From assembly GCF_040581485.1 (NCBI RefSeq), contig NC_090134.1, positions 14,065,501 through 14,129,500 on the forward strand: DNA of 64,000 nucleotides, read 5' to 3'. This document shows, in pieces, positions 41,197-53,089 of this stretch; the stretch's first letter is position 1, and each line of letters opens with the position of its first letter. This DNA is from Linepithema humile. Taxonomy: Eukaryota > Arthropoda > Insecta > Hymenoptera > Formicidae. Made by a program: the position numbers and the translations under genes. The notes beneath the pieces were generated by a model that saw only the letters and a list, made by a program, of their open reading frames with translations, searched no databases and was not told where the DNA came from.

Positions 41197-41830
41197 ATTG
41201 GTACATTAGGTATGACCTTTATATAGGTACGATTAGGTATAATGAAATTTTCCGAAAGATTTTGGTGTTCAGATATTAATGTCCAATTTATTTTAAACCT
41301 ATATTCGTTAATAAACTTTTCTGATAGTATTTGATTTTTAGATACAATATACCAATCAATTTTATCTTTAAATTCTTTCATGAAAGTCTCTGATAACCTT
41401 TGATACTTAGATATATATTTCCACTCAACGTAATCTTTAAATCTTCTTATGAAATTTTCGGATAATATGCGGTATCTAGATATTATATTCCACGAGAATT
41501 TATCAGAAAAGCTTTCAATTATATTTGGAGATAATTTCACATATCTACACATGTATTCCCAATCCATTTTATCGTAAAATTCTAAAATTATTCTATCGGA
41601 TAAGTTTATATTTCTAATTAGTTGTTTCCATGATATTTTATCATGAACTTTACATATAAAATCTTCTGATATGTTTTTTGTCTGATATTGACATAGATTA
41701 TCCCAATTTAGTTCATTTCTAAATTCAAAAATGAAGTCGTTTGACAACGTTTGGTATCTAGATACTAAATCCCAACTGATATATTTTTTAAATTCCCTCA
41801 TAAAGTTCTCTGACATTATCTGATATTTAC
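41197..41830 (-). pseudogene. Tryptophan-repeat gene fragment, cut at both ends
   Basis: About 200 codons of the tryptophan-repeat family, with nine or so units of the W-x-x-ISKYQ-LSENFIxxFK type. The left edge shares the 20-bp motif ATTGGTACATTAGGTATGAC (41197-41216, one mismatch-free core) with the junction at 26525. The right edge at 41831 is where host repeat sequence beginning CCCAGTAAAC starts, so the original gene start is lost. Last viral sequence recognised in the window. Confidence 0.7.
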
Positions 41831-42974
41831 CCAGTAAACAATTTGTCAGCAAATTGTCGCCAAATTGGTATCAAATTTATTCAAACCTTGTTGCCAAATT
41901 TCATAACATCTGTGTCCGCATTAAGCTGGTGTTTTGTCACCAAAACTTGGGGACATAACCTGACTGCAAATTGAAGCCAAAAATTGAACAAAGTCTGCGT
42001 AACATTATCTAACAGCAAATTAATACCAAAAACTGAACAAGGTCTGCGTATGCAATTTGACCGCAAATTGAAGCCAAAAACCGTGCAAAATCTGTCGTTT
42101 CTTAATTATTAAAATGGTCAGGTCGTTGATTTGCGGTTTTCAAATAATATTAAAATAAAAATTACTTTTTATTTGTATAAAATGTTATTTATTTATAATT
42201 TTATTATAAATAAAGAAGTTTTACATGTTTTACAAGTTTTTATATGCTATAAAAAGCTAGCTAGAATTATTACAAGAAGCTGTGGGCGGCATAATGGATG
42301 TACGCACATTTATGGTATAGTTTGATACCGCCTATCGATTGCGAGACCTTGCTATGCGACCTCTCAGTTCTTACTATCGGTATCGCGATGACCATCCCGT
42401 GTACAAGTGTAAATATCTCCATGTGTCACTCATGTACTTTTTTTTTATTTTATTAGACATAAAACGAGATACCAGGAATAGAGCACTAAATATCTTTATT
42501 TAGATTCAAACATTGAAGAAAATACGCGAAACGATACTTCAGAAGCTGCAGATTTGTCAAAATTGAACGCAAATTAAATCAAATAACTCTAAATAGGAAG
42601 AAAAACTTCTTTTTTGACGCTGAGAATTTTTAATCTTAATTTTAAAACAATACTACGATGTATTGTATTTATTGCAAATATTAGTTGCAATATGTAGAAA
42701 TGTAATAATTTTAGCTAACTTTTAGAAAGCTAACTCTCTATTACATAAAAACAACGGAGAAAAAAAATATTAGAAATTACAAACAAATATGAGAGGAAAA
42801 ACCTTCCGTAATGATTGCCGTATTTATAGTAATCCTTGTTGGTGAAGATGTGACGTCGGAGTTGCAGTTGGTTCTGCTGAAATTGCAATTAGTGTTAATT
42901 AAATTATTTTTGACGAAACATTGAAGAGCAAATGTCCCTTGCAAAACATGAAAATCTTTGTATCCTAATATACC
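41831..42974. mobile_element. Host repeat DNA after the viral segment, including a ~50-bp tandem array
   Basis: Starts with CCCAGTAAACAATTTGTC exactly where viral sequence ends. From about 41930 to 42110 there are about three diverged copies of a ~48-bp unit with GCAAATTGAAGCCAAAAA and a ...CAAGGTCTGCGTA ending. The rest to 42974 has no gene that I can support and probably includes the 3' untranslated region of the minus-strand gene ending at 42975. Confidence 0.5.
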
Positions 42975-43632
42975 TTAACACATTTCGTTTAGCCGTTCCT
43001 CTGTTTCCTCAAGTTCATCATTCCAAAAATTCTGCTCCCGAGGTCTATTGACAGTTTGCTTCCGACCACGTTCTCTGTGTCGTTGTCTCTCTTTTGCTGT
43101 TCGAAGAGCTTCTCTTATGTGTCTTTGAAAATCAGTGCGCGTTGGTTTAGAAAAATGTTCGTTATTGCACACACCCAGGGAGAAACGTAAAGTCGAATAG
43201 ATGTCTAGTTGACGTCTATTCGATAGATCTAAAATAAGTTGATTTTTGCATCTCGGTAGACGTCGAAATGGTTTCTATTAGACACATCTATTAGACGTCT
43301 TGTAGATGTCTTATAAATGTTGATTAGACGCCTTATATAAAGCTTATATAAAGCTCGTATCAAACCATGCATTAACAATTAAAATTGAAATTTGACTAAA
43401 CAAAGAAATTTGACTAAACAAAGAACAAAGAAATTTTAGTCTTCTGTCCTGATTAATTAAATTCCAATCTTCAATCTTTAATACGTAGTCTGATATGGGC
43501 TTAACCCAACGGATTGTTAATATATATTAATGAACTGTCAAAATTATAGCCTCGTGTAATGTAATGTCAGATTTATTTATATGTAGTACATAAGTACATT
43601 GTTTTATTATAATATGCAATATTGTTTTAAGG

Positions 43633-43760
43633 ATCACTGAAACATATACTGAGAAAAAATACAGCATTGTAGGATGCTTGCGCATTTATATCTTTAATAT
43701 CATTTGACGCATACACTACAATGCTGTATTTTTTCTTAGTATATGTTTCACTGAGCCTTA
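43633..43760. repeat. Palindromic MITE-like hairpin
   Basis: AAACATATACTGAGAAAAAA with TACAGCATTGTA on the left faces its complement (TACAATGCTGTATTTTTTC, TATATGTTTC) on the right, about 128 bp in total. Confidence 0.7.
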
Positions 43761-44335
43761 AAACAATACTGCATAATATACATTTAACACAGTACAATTG
43801 TAATATATATAATTGTAATATATATAATATAATAATATTTATAAGATTTCTAAAGTAGGTACTTATATTACTACAGTAGAATATATTATACGATACATTT
43901 CTACATTATTCAAATTTCTTTGCGAATACATACACAATATTTAATTATATTTATTATAAAATTTGTTAAGTTCAATTTTACTAATACTCTAAGATAAAAA
44001 ATAATCTAATATTTTCTAGATCTAAAATTTTAATAAGACAAAGTTGACAAAATCTTCAAAGAAGTATAATCTAAAAATTGAGTTTATACATTATTAGAAG
44101 TAAAACAAACAAAAGGTTTGTTATTGTTGCGTTGCTATTTTTTGTACACTTGTATACAATTCGCACTTAAAAAATGAGAAGAACGTTATATTCAGGCGTT
44201 GGAGAGAAAAAAGAACTAAAGAGTGTACAATGCGACACGGGCGCCGACTACGTGGGTGCATCGGAGCGCGTGCACCCCTTGAAACTTTTCAATTGGTGCG
44301 GAGCACCCATTGAAATTATGCATAATATTACTAGG

Positions 44336-44693
44336 CAGTGATGCAAACTCAAGCCGGCCAGCACCCGAGCATCACGGTAAGGAAGGCACGCATACAAGTG
44401 AGAATCGGGACGCCTCGCTATAAAGGCCATAACACACAAAATGACATAACTGCATATGCATAGCATAAGACCGTCTCGACCAATGAGCATGCTATGTAAA
44501 TCAATATGGTGCCTTTATGCTAGATGTTCAGTTATGTCATTTTGTGTGTGATGGCCTTAATAGTAATGTCTCCTCACTTCTATAGACCGAACGGCGAGGT
44601 GCACACGTACGTGTTACGTCACGATTCTCGCTTGTGTGTGTGTCTCCTCTACCGTGATGCTCGGGTGCTGACCGGCTCGAATTTGCATCACTA
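44336..44693. mobile_element. MITE inside the hAT element, with 8-bp target duplication
   Basis: Inverted termini GTGATGCAAA...GCCGG...CAGCACCCGAGCATCACGGTA against the complement at the right end. The duplication TTACTAGG flanks it at 44328-44335 and 44694-44701. A smaller palindrome (GGCCATAACACACAAAATGA and complement) lies inside at about 44428-44557. Confidence 0.8.
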
Positions 44694-44885
44694 TTACTAG
44701 GTTAGGTTTCTATTAAAGTTTTAAATAAACGTACGCCTAAGTACCCAACCGGCTCGATTGAACCGGATGTTATCTGATCTCTATTAGAACTAAATAGTGG
44801 ATGCCCTATATCTTCAATGTAAAATTTCTTCAAAGAGTTGAATGCTGGAAAAAGTGTGTTATTTTCGGATCATCGGTAGCCGTCA

Positions 44886-45045
44886 TGAATCGTTGTGGTT
44901 AAAGGTGTGAGAAAGGGCCACGAAACTCGGGCCGACGCGGTGCGCAAGAGACCGTCTCTCACGCACCGTGTTTCCGCAGCTCTCTGTCGGCCCGAGTTTC
45001 GTGGCCTTTTCTTACCTCACTCTTCTCACGACGATTCATGACCCG
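44886..45045. repeat. GC-rich palindromic repeat
   Basis: GTCATGAATCGTTGT and GGCCACGAAACTCGGGCCGAC on the left face near-exact complements on the right, about 160 bp, upstream of the hAT transposase frame. Probably another MITE. Confidence 0.7.
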
Positions 45046-45131
45046 TTATTAGATTACATTAAGAATACCTAGAAACCTATCTACATTAATGTTTCAGATG
45101 AATGCTACAGCTATGTAATATCAAGAGAGTC

Positions 45132-47317
45132 ATGGATAAGTATATAATTAAAATAATTAAAAAACCTAGTGAGGCTGTTTCATCAACATTAAGTCATGCC
45201 GCAACAACGGCAACACCCGAAATAGTGAATTTTTCTGGCAGACGTTTTCGAAGTCAGTGGATGAAAGAATTTCCTTGGATTACATACGAGAATGAAAAAA
45301 TCTTCTGTAAGATATGCGTCAAAGCTGCCAAGGAAATAAAATCACCGTTGCCTAAGTTATCTGGTTCAGAACAAAAATCACTTGACGCATTTGTGAATAA
45401 TGGATTCAATAGTTGGTCAAAGGCTCTTGAACGATTTCGCGTACATGAGAGAAGTTCGGTACATCGGGCTTGCTCTTTAACTGTTCAATCCGTAGAAACA
45501 GGTGCAAATGTCGCACAATGCTTAAGTGACGCCAAATTAATAGAAATGAAAACGGCCAGAAATGCATTGCTTGCGATTATAACTTCACTGCGTTTCTTGG
45601 TACAACAAGGGCTCGCGATTAGAGGGCACACTGATGAAAGGTCAAATATCCGACAATTGCTTCTTTTGAGAACAGAAGACAATTCTGCTCTGAAGTCTTG
45701 GTTCAGTAGAACCAAGTATAAGTGGCTATCGCACGATATTTTAAATGAAGTTATATCCATCATGTCAAAAAGTGTTCAAAGATCCCTTCTAAACAACATC
45801 AAATCGTCTGAATTTTATTCCATCATGATAGATGAAACCGCTGACATATCTGTGAAAGAACAGATATCCATTTGTTTCAGAACAGTCGATGAAAATTTGT
45901 CTGTAAATGAATATTTTATGGGATTTTACGAAACCGCGGAAACCAATGCCGAAACATTACATATAATTGTCAAAGATATTTTATCAAGATTCTCATTGAA
46001 CATTCACAAATGCAGAGGACAATGTTACGATGGCGCAAGTGCTGTAAGCGGAAACATATCTGGGCTACAAACTAGAATTAAAAGCGACGAACCACGAGCA
46101 CTATTTGTCCATTGTTCAGCTCATACACTCAACTTAGTTGTACAGGATTCAATGCAGGGTATTCCCATCATTAGAGATTTTCTAACATTAATGAAAGAGT
46201 TAATAGCGTTCGTCAGAAATTCGCCTAAACGAGTTGCATGTTTCAACAAGCTGCAAAAAGATGGTGAAGCGGAATCACTTAATAACGACAGATATAAATC
46301 TACTGCGTCTATTTTGTCCAACGAGATGGTGCCTACGGATTATTTCCTTGCAAATAATTGAATCCAATTATAAGGTTTTATTGACGTTTTTTAACAAATT
46401 AAGCAAAGAACGAGGGGAACCTGGTGCCAAAGCAAGTGGTTTTTTAAAACAAATGTTAAAGTTTGAGAACGTTTTTCTCCTTCAATTAATGATCAGCGTT
46501 TTTGCTAGGATAGAAACATTAAATTCTCAACTTCAAAAAAAGTCCCTTCATTTACAGGATGTTATTAATAGCGTCGACATTTTGAAAAAAACATTACAAC
46601 AACAACGAGAAAATAATTTTGAATGTCTGTGGGACGGCATTTTGAAGAAGTGCGCAGAATTAGAAATCGAGCAGCCAGTCCTGCTTCGCAAAAGAAAACT
46701 TCCCCGTCGTCTGGATGACTCATCATCAACTACTCACTATTTTAAGACTCCCAAAGATAAATAAATACCGACAGACATTTTTCGAAGTAGTTGATCAAAC
46801 ATTGAGTAGTCTTAATGCCAGATTTCAGTCTGACACAGTGGACCATTTAACAAAAATGGAGCGGTTTGCGACGGGTTCAGAAGATGTGAAGACTGTCACC
46901 AACTTTTATGGATCCGATTTTGATGAAGAACGCCTGAAATTACATTGTGGTATGTTCCTTGACATTGCTAAGCAGGAAGGTTCTAAAGTTGAAAATTTAA
47001 ATGATGTACTGATTTTTTTCCGAAATCACAAAAATGGCCATATAACCGGTGAAATGCTAAGTGAATTCAAACGATTCATAACTTGTTTGGTGACAGTCCC
47101 TACGTCAACATGTACAGCAGAGCGATCATTCTCCTGCCTACGAAGACTTAAAACCTATATTCGTCAAACTATGAGGCAACAGAGATTGAATGATTTAGCA
47201 ATGCTACATGTCCACCAAGAAGAAACATGCGCTATAAATGTAGAAAATATAGCAAATGAGTTTATAGACTGTTCGGCTGTGAGACGGAATACGTTCCATC
47301 GCGTCGCTAACCGCTAA
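45132..47317 (+). pseudogene. hAT transposase (ZMYM1/DUF4371-like), frameshifted twice
   Basis: Three blocks in different frames: 45132-46361, about 46290-46764, and 46715-47317. The first has a TTF-type zinc finger (WITYENEKIFCKIC), a DDE first-Asp block IMIDETADISVKEQISI, and RGQCYDGASAVSGNISGLQ, followed by HCSAHTLNLVVQD. The second carries CPTRW. The third has the hAT dimerisation region with TSTCTAERSFSCLRRLKTYIR. Frame changes near 46300-46320 and 46730 inactivate it. Confidence 0.85.
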
Positions 47318-49352
47318 TAAACTAAAAACTCGTACCTATATCTATGTTTATTTTAGTTAAGTCAATAGTTTTTTTTTATTTTTAAGTTTAAAGTTTTATT
47401 TTTATTAAAGGTTACCTATATGCGAATTTTAATAACATACCTGTTTCAAATTTTATTTTTATTAAAGGTTACCTATATGCAAATTTTAATAAAAATTTAT
47501 TTTAAAAAACTAAAAATGATAATTTTGGATTTCTACCACAGTATCTATATAATCAAATTTTCGTTCGTGCACCCATTGAAATTTTGGAAAGTCGGCGCCC
47601 ATGCAATGCGATGCAACGCAAACTTTTGCAAATGCGAACTAACCTAAAAGCGTAATATTTTACTTTAAAGTACACAAAGATATTAAATCACAAGATAAAG
47701 CACAATCAATTTTTCCTTGGGAAAAAAATCGTGCACTTACCGGTTTCTTTTCATTATCCATTTTTCACTGTTTTATAGCAGCACACACGAGACACAAGAC
47801 AGCACAGCACGTGAACACGTGAATAGGTTACGGCATTCGCGCGGCAATACTTGTTGAGCCTGAGCGGTATGAAAGGCAACGTAACCAATCATATAAATGA
47901 TCGATATTGATTGGTCAATATAGCACCTGCAAAAATCAAAATTACTAAAACAATTTTTCCGTAAAAATATTATATATATATATAATATTAATATAATATA
48001 ATATTAAAGAACAATTTATAATCGATTATAATTATACAGGGTGAGTCATTTTAATCTATGGATCCGAATATCTTCCAAATTACGGTATCTACAAAAAAAT
48101 GGTTTAGATAAAAGTTGACCAGGACAGAGGGGGTTATTTAATTGTATATGCTGCTGACAGCCTTGGGTAAAAGAGGACAGACATAATGCTATCTCTTTCT
48201 TTTTGCAGGTATAGCTATCGACCATATATGTAGACATCATTATTAATTTTATAATCTCCAAAATCGTGACAGACAGAAATTGATTCGCGCAAATACAAAG
48301 TAAATATTAATATTAGAAAATACATTTTATGAGATTATTTTTTTAACCACAAAATTTTTGTGTTTTTATCCTAATGAGGCTATATTGCATTAATATATTT
48401 ACTTATTGTTAGAAGTCTATTAGACATCTATTAGATGCCGAAAGATAATTTGTAATCTAAACAGTGTTTGATAAACAATACATCGCTATTGTGTAAATAT
48501 TAAGTTTTAATTTTGTATAAGGAAATAAATGACACAAAATTACATGGCATCTAATTTAGATATTTCTAGACATTATTTTAGACTAGATGGCTCCGACATC
48601 TAATAGACGTATATCCGATCTTGTGTTTCTCCCTGGGCAGCCTCTGCAAAAAAATGCAAACACTATAATCATTTATTTTTGATACAAGAATATTAAGACG
48701 TACGTTGAAAAATTGAAAATACCGTATATTGCCATAGTAAGGCGAGCATTGTATAAGGACCGATGGTTTTGATTGCGACCCCACCAGGTAAAAGAAGAAG
48801 TAATTGAATCTTTTATTCCTTCCTTAAAACATAAATTAATTGCTTCTTTTGGATGGAATCCGCCAATGTGCCCAAAATAAGTCACTTAAGCAAAATGTAA
48901 AATGTTAAAAATAATTGTAATATAAATTATAAATATTTTATTATAATATATATTTTTATTTTTACTTACGACGTCGCAGTAAATTTTATCGTCAGCCCTT
49001 TCGAAAGCATCCATTTCTGAGCAGGAAGAAATAGGAAGAACAGATGGCTTCCGCGGTATACCTTTTTGTTCTTGTATACGCTTGGAAATATGTTCCAAAA
49101 GTGTATTCATCTTTCTACAACACAATTATAATGTAACAAATATTAGTATTATGGAGGTTTTTACGTACTAATAAAATCTATCATAGATGTCATACTTACT
49201 TAAGCTGTGTTTCAACACTGTCAAAACGATCCTGTATTTTTCTGTAAACATTAACAGGTAGATAATACTTATAAAAAGATGTAACAAATAAATCTTTTAT
49301 TATAAATATCAAAATAACAAAATAATTTCTTTTAATAGTAGCATCTATGTTA

Positions 49353-49395
49353 CACACACACACACACACGCACGCACACCCTCATACACACACAC

Positions 49396-49443
<48 letters not shown>

Positions 49444-49445
49444 TA

Positions 49446-49482
<37 letters not shown>
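49353..49482. repeat. Microsatellite cluster (CA)n, (TA)n, (TA)n
   Basis: CA-rich run at about 49353-49396, TA run at about 49397-49439, and a second TA run at about 49450-49482, within an intron of the DUF4806-type gene. Confidence 0.9.
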
Positions 49483-49483
<1 letters not shown>

Positions 49484-49635
49484 TAATTATTCAAATTCTC
49501 CACTCACCGATATGAGTCTATCGGTTTTAATCCCTGAGACGTTGTTGACTCGACTCTTGACTCGATTTTAGCACGATTCTGAGAATTCTTCAAAGAAGTA
49601 TTCTGTAACACATGTTAATGCGTAGGGTAAGGATT

Positions 49636-49932
49636 CCTGGGGACCTATTATGTATTTTTTAAAAGGAGTAAAAATGCGAAAAATGAGCAAATTTATTAAA
49701 TTATGATCAATCTTATTGGTCATAACCTAGTAAATTTTCTCACTTTTCGCATTTTTATTTTTTTAAAAGATACGTAATAGGCCCCATGTCCACAGGACGC
49801 GGAAACGCTTGCCGCGCGGCAAAAGGCGACGCGGTAGCCAATCAATTTTTTTCTCGTACAAAAATGTAGTAAGTTGATTGGCTGCCGTGTCGCCTTTTGC
49901 CGCGCGGCAAGCGTTTTCGCGTCCTGTGGGCA
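49636..49932. repeat. Two adjacent palindromic repeats in an intron
   Basis: First hairpin about 49638-49787 (GGGACCTATTATGTA and complement, with a CGAAAAATGAGCAAA inner part). The second, about 49788-49932, is GC-rich: CAGGACGCGGAAACGCTTGC and the arm GGCAAAAGGCGACGCGG face close complements. Both look like MITEs. Confidence 0.75.
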
Positions 49933-51207
49933 AAAACCCTAAGTTTTATTTTGTGCCCTTGTGTAGTTATATGGAAAAGAATGTGTTTTCGTGTTACCTG
50001 TGATGTAGAAAATGGAACGTGTAATGAATAAGTCTTTCTTGGAACGTTTGGATGCAAATTAATGTTTTTGTGTGTGTCAATATCTCTGAATGTATGTGTA
50101 TGTGATGACACATCTTCATTCTCTTTATTCTTTTTATTCTCCTCATTCTCCTCTTCATTTTCTTCCTCTTCATCTTCTATATTCTCTTCATCTTCGTACT
50201 CTTCATCCTCTTTATCTTCTTCGTATTCTTCATCCCTTTCATCTTCTTCATTCTCTTGAAAAATATTTCTTAAGCTGTTGATATCATCATCTATCCCTCC
50301 AGTGCTGTTGTTTGTTCGGGGTTTCCGTTTCAAAGTGGGAGCTTGGTCCGAAGATGTGGTGACGTAGCGTAACGGCTTCTTAATTGGCCGTGTTGGCCGC
50401 TGCAGCTTACCCATCTGAGCCTGAAAAAAAATATATGTTATTATATGTTATTATTATTATTAAAGTAAGTGAATTAATAATTACAATAAAAGATGTTATA
50501 CAGAATATTTCTAACAATTGTTCCAAATAAAGTTAAAAAAAATTTGTTGAAAAAATGTTACATTATCGTACTTTACTATCCTATAATACGATTTTTTATA
50601 GAAATACATTAGTGCACTTGCAACATGCAATTGTACTTTTTTTTATTAATAAAATTATAAAATTTTTATTGCATATTTCTATATATTATAATTCAAAAAA
50701 TTATTTAAAAAAAAATTCTATTATAGTGCTTTGAAAAGATCTTGACTAAATAAATAAAAACTTAATAACGTTACAATGTTGAACTTCTGTACAAATGATT
50801 TACCTTTGTGACGTGTTATACTTTTCATTTTCATGTCCAATGATACTGTTACCTGTTTCTTTGGATAAAATATTAGTAACAAGAATCGCAAAGAATTATT
50901 TGGAAGACATGGCAAAGAGAACTATTTAAGAAATTATTAAAAAGTGTAAACATATTTCTAACAATCAATAAAAAGAAAAAATCTAGCAGAAAGATTATCT
51001 AGCACTAAGGATATAATAGCACAAAAGATATAATAGCACAATGTGATATTACAACATGTCATGCGATATAAAGTATTGACCAAAGTATTGTTAAAAGAAA
51101 TAGTGAAAAAGACGGCAACAAAAAAGTAGAAGAAAAATATTATAAAATACCAAGCAAGCAAAAGAAATTATAATATATTCTGAAAATCTTAGAAATTTAT
51201 ATATACT

Positions 51208-51480
51208 TTACATTTTCTTACTATGTACAATAGTGGCTACTATGTATTGAGATGTTTCCGATTCGTTTTCTTCATCGCTACTGCTATCATCTACTGTAGA
51301 ATTCCAAAAAGGCATCCTATAACATTTTGCATTAACTTCGTCTAAATGAATATGGGAAACCTCGCTATTCAATGTAGAACATTTATATATGTGGAGAGCA
51401 GAGGATAAAATGCCAACATCATAAAAATATTCAATGCGTTGAAATCTTTTTACTACCAAAAGATACGAATTATTGTCCAT
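51208..51480 (-). CDS. Possible exon, acidic ending; unassigned
   Basis: 90-codon open frame with LLVVKRFQRIEYFYDVGILS followed by a DDSSSDEENESE acidic stretch. It could be the C-terminal exon of a CACTA-type transposase whose zinc-finger exon is at 52760-53089, since the corresponding region in the 14-23 kb element has a similar LIKKIFTYGW context. The link is a guess. Confidence 0.3.
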   Translation of the reverse strand: MDNNSYLLVVKRFQRIEYFYDVGILSSALHIYKCSTLNSEVSHIHLDEVNAKCYRMPFWNSTVDDSSSDEENESETSQYIVATIVHSKKM

Positions 51481-51539
51481 AACAATGTCACAGATGATGC
51501 AAATTGTTCAATCCTTTAAAAGGCAACAATTATTACGCA

Positions 51540-51955
51540 TATCTACACCTAATGATAACCTATTCTACAGGAAAAATACAGCCGTTGGATGTTTACGGGT
51601 TTAGAATCTGGAAAAACTTTGCAAGAAGATTTTCGGATACTGTTTTATTATTGAATTATGATATAAATTTACATCAGCGAAATAATATTATAAAATTGCA
51701 ATCTTTAATACACAATCAGTTATCATCTCCTCGATATCAAAATTTATTTAAATATTCATGGTTTAAAAGTGGATATACGAATGAAAGACCAGAAACATTT
51801 AAAAATCCAGTAGAATTTAGTTTTGAACAAACATCAAGCACATGTGACATTGAAGATTGCAATGATATAGCTGTAATACAATGTTCTTGGTGCGGAAAAT
51901 CATTATGTTTAAAACATTTTTTTATAGAGTATCATTATTGTAACATCTATAACGG
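51540..51955 (+). pseudogene. DDE-type transposase C-terminal fragment
   Basis: Contains TYSTGKIQPLDVYGFRIWKNF, the last-acidic-residue region of a family of DDE transposases common in insects, then a C-terminal Cys-rich ending (CDIEDC, CSWCGKSLCLKHFF). The N-terminal half is absent and no intact terminal repeats were recognised. Confidence 0.6.
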
Positions 51956-52759
51956 GTGTGACTAAATTTAATATATATAGCTTTAATAACAATTTTAGTA
52001 AACTTTTCTTCCTCAAATATGTGATAACATATTGTATGTCATTTTTATATTTATTTTGCGACTATTGCACAACACAAGTGCGATATAAACGATGCGTCAT
52101 GCAGCGCGACACATATAATGTGATACTTGATGACTCATTTTTGAAAGATGCGATTTCGGAACATAATAAAATCATATATGGTTGATATCAGCGTAAAAAA
52201 TGCTACAACTTTTGTCATTACAAAAATTTTGAAATTCGAAAAAATAATAACAAGGGGTGGGGGTAAATTAAAAAAAATAACATTTTTTGAAAATCCAACT
52301 ACACAGTTATATAGCCCATTACAAGCCCTACAACTTCTATTTGAAACATTTTTTTATATCTCCTACGGTTTTGGCGATAGTTACACACAAAGAAAAAAAC
52401 CGTTTTTTTTCAAAGGGGTGTTTCACCCCTTAAATTTGAGATAGGGCAGCTATAAAAAAATACGTGTCTCCTCAAATTGTATGTTTTACAACATATTTCA
52501 AGGAGAATCAAATCGGGGGGGGGGACACTTGTGAACGTTCCCTTGTAAGTGACAAAAATTAAAAACATATAGAATGATACTAAAATATTTAAATCTCTAA
52601 TAATTCTCAAAGCTAAAGATATAATAATAGTAATCACAATAACAATCATTGAAATAAGAGTAAGCATTTTCAATATCTTGTATATAATTTATTAATTTAA
52701 TGTGAAGAAGCTATTCTTGATATTATGTTAATATAAAAACAATGATAAATAATAATTAA

Positions 52760-53089
52760 TCAAATTATGGAGATTTCAAAGTTACATTTCTTACCTTCAA
52801 ATGATTCATCATGTATTATACTGGCATGACTTAACTGATTTTCATCTTCAATTTGCTGGGTTATCTCATTTAAAGTGGGAGATGCAGTAGGATGTTTTCT
52901 AAATAAATGCTGGCGAAAAGATTTCCATTTCTTAAATGTAGCACCGCAACCAGGTTGAACACATGTAATCCTGAAGTATGGGTCTTGTTTATGATTGCGA
53001 ATGTAATGTTGCATTAATCGATAATACGAAATACATTTGAACAAACACATGTCACACTGAAATGTATTTCCATTCTCATAATTTTCCAT
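52760..53089 (-). CDS. C2H2 zinc-finger exon of a second CACTA-like transposase
   Basis: 109 codons: CDMCLFKCISYYRLMQHYIRNH and CVQPGCGATFKKWKSFRQHLFRKH, two C2H2 fingers arranged like those of the transposase exon at 17750-18051. It is divergent from the gene at 53359. A transposase main exon is not seen intact nearby, though 51208-51480 may be a remnant. Confidence 0.5.
   Translation of the reverse strand: MENYENGNTFQCDMCLFKCISYYRLMQHYIRNHKQDPYFRITCVQPGCGATFKKWKSFRQHLFRKHPTASPTLNEITQQIEDENQLSHASIIHDESFEGKKCNFEISII

Larger units (their letters stand above)
44236..47603 (+). mobile_element. hAT-family DNA transposon with 8-bp target duplication
   Basis: Terminal inverted repeats CACGGGCGCCGAC (44236-44248) and its complement with one change ending at 47603. 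The 8-bp duplication CAATGCGA occurs at 44228-44235 and 47604-47611, the hallmark length for hAT. It carries a broken transposase gene (45132-47317) and further palindromic insertions at its left end. Confidence 0.9.
43174..48637. mobile_element. 5.46-kb DNA transposon, TIR CCCAGGGAGAAAC, inserted in an exon
   Basis: 13-bp perfect inverted repeats at 43174-43186 and 48625-48637, flanked by a CA duplication (43172-43173 and 48638-48639). Subterminal copies of TAGACGTCTATTAGA-like words occur at both ends. No transposase of its own is seen, so about 2.1 kb of it is a non-autonomous element and the rest is a nested hAT. It also holds a palindrome at 43633-43760. Stretches 43187-44235 and 47612-48624 contain no gene. 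Confidence 0.8.
42975..50414 (-). pseudogene. Host DUF4806-type gene, last exon split by a transposon
   Basis: Minus-strand multi-exon gene. Exons with consensus splice sites: 50414-49998 (acidic low-complexity region), 49602-49508, 49241-49200, 49114-48970, 48884-48723, and a last exon beginning at 48643. The 48884-48723 exon encodes FGHIGGFHPKEAINL and SFTWWGRNQNHRSLYN, the DUF4806 signature seen in many insect proteins, some transposon-derived. After AGGCTG (48643-48638) the last exon is interrupted by the 43174-48637 element and resumes at 43173 to the stop at 42975, with a basic KERQRHRERGRKQ tail. A more upstream exon is likely, because a TTTTTTTTCAG acceptor precedes the ATG. Function unknown. 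Confidence 0.65.

Noticed and set aside
23021..41830. CRISPR array from the regular tryptophan-repeat DNA
   Set aside because: The repeats are in-frame protein repeats that vary throughout, without spacer/repeat structure, in a eukaryotic context.
1..41830. Intact, replicating provirus or free virus genome
   Set aside because: Essential genes (capping enzyme, RAP94, metalloprotease, topoisomerase IB) are truncated, inverted or frameshifted and host transposons interrupt the segment.
49347..49571. 74-aa ORF of His-Thr and Ile-Tyr repeats
   Set aside because: It is the translation of CA and TA microsatellites.
50062..50281. Ser/Leu-rich ORFs on the plus strand
   Set aside because: They are antisense readings of the acidic Glu/Asp low-complexity exon of the DUF4806-type gene.
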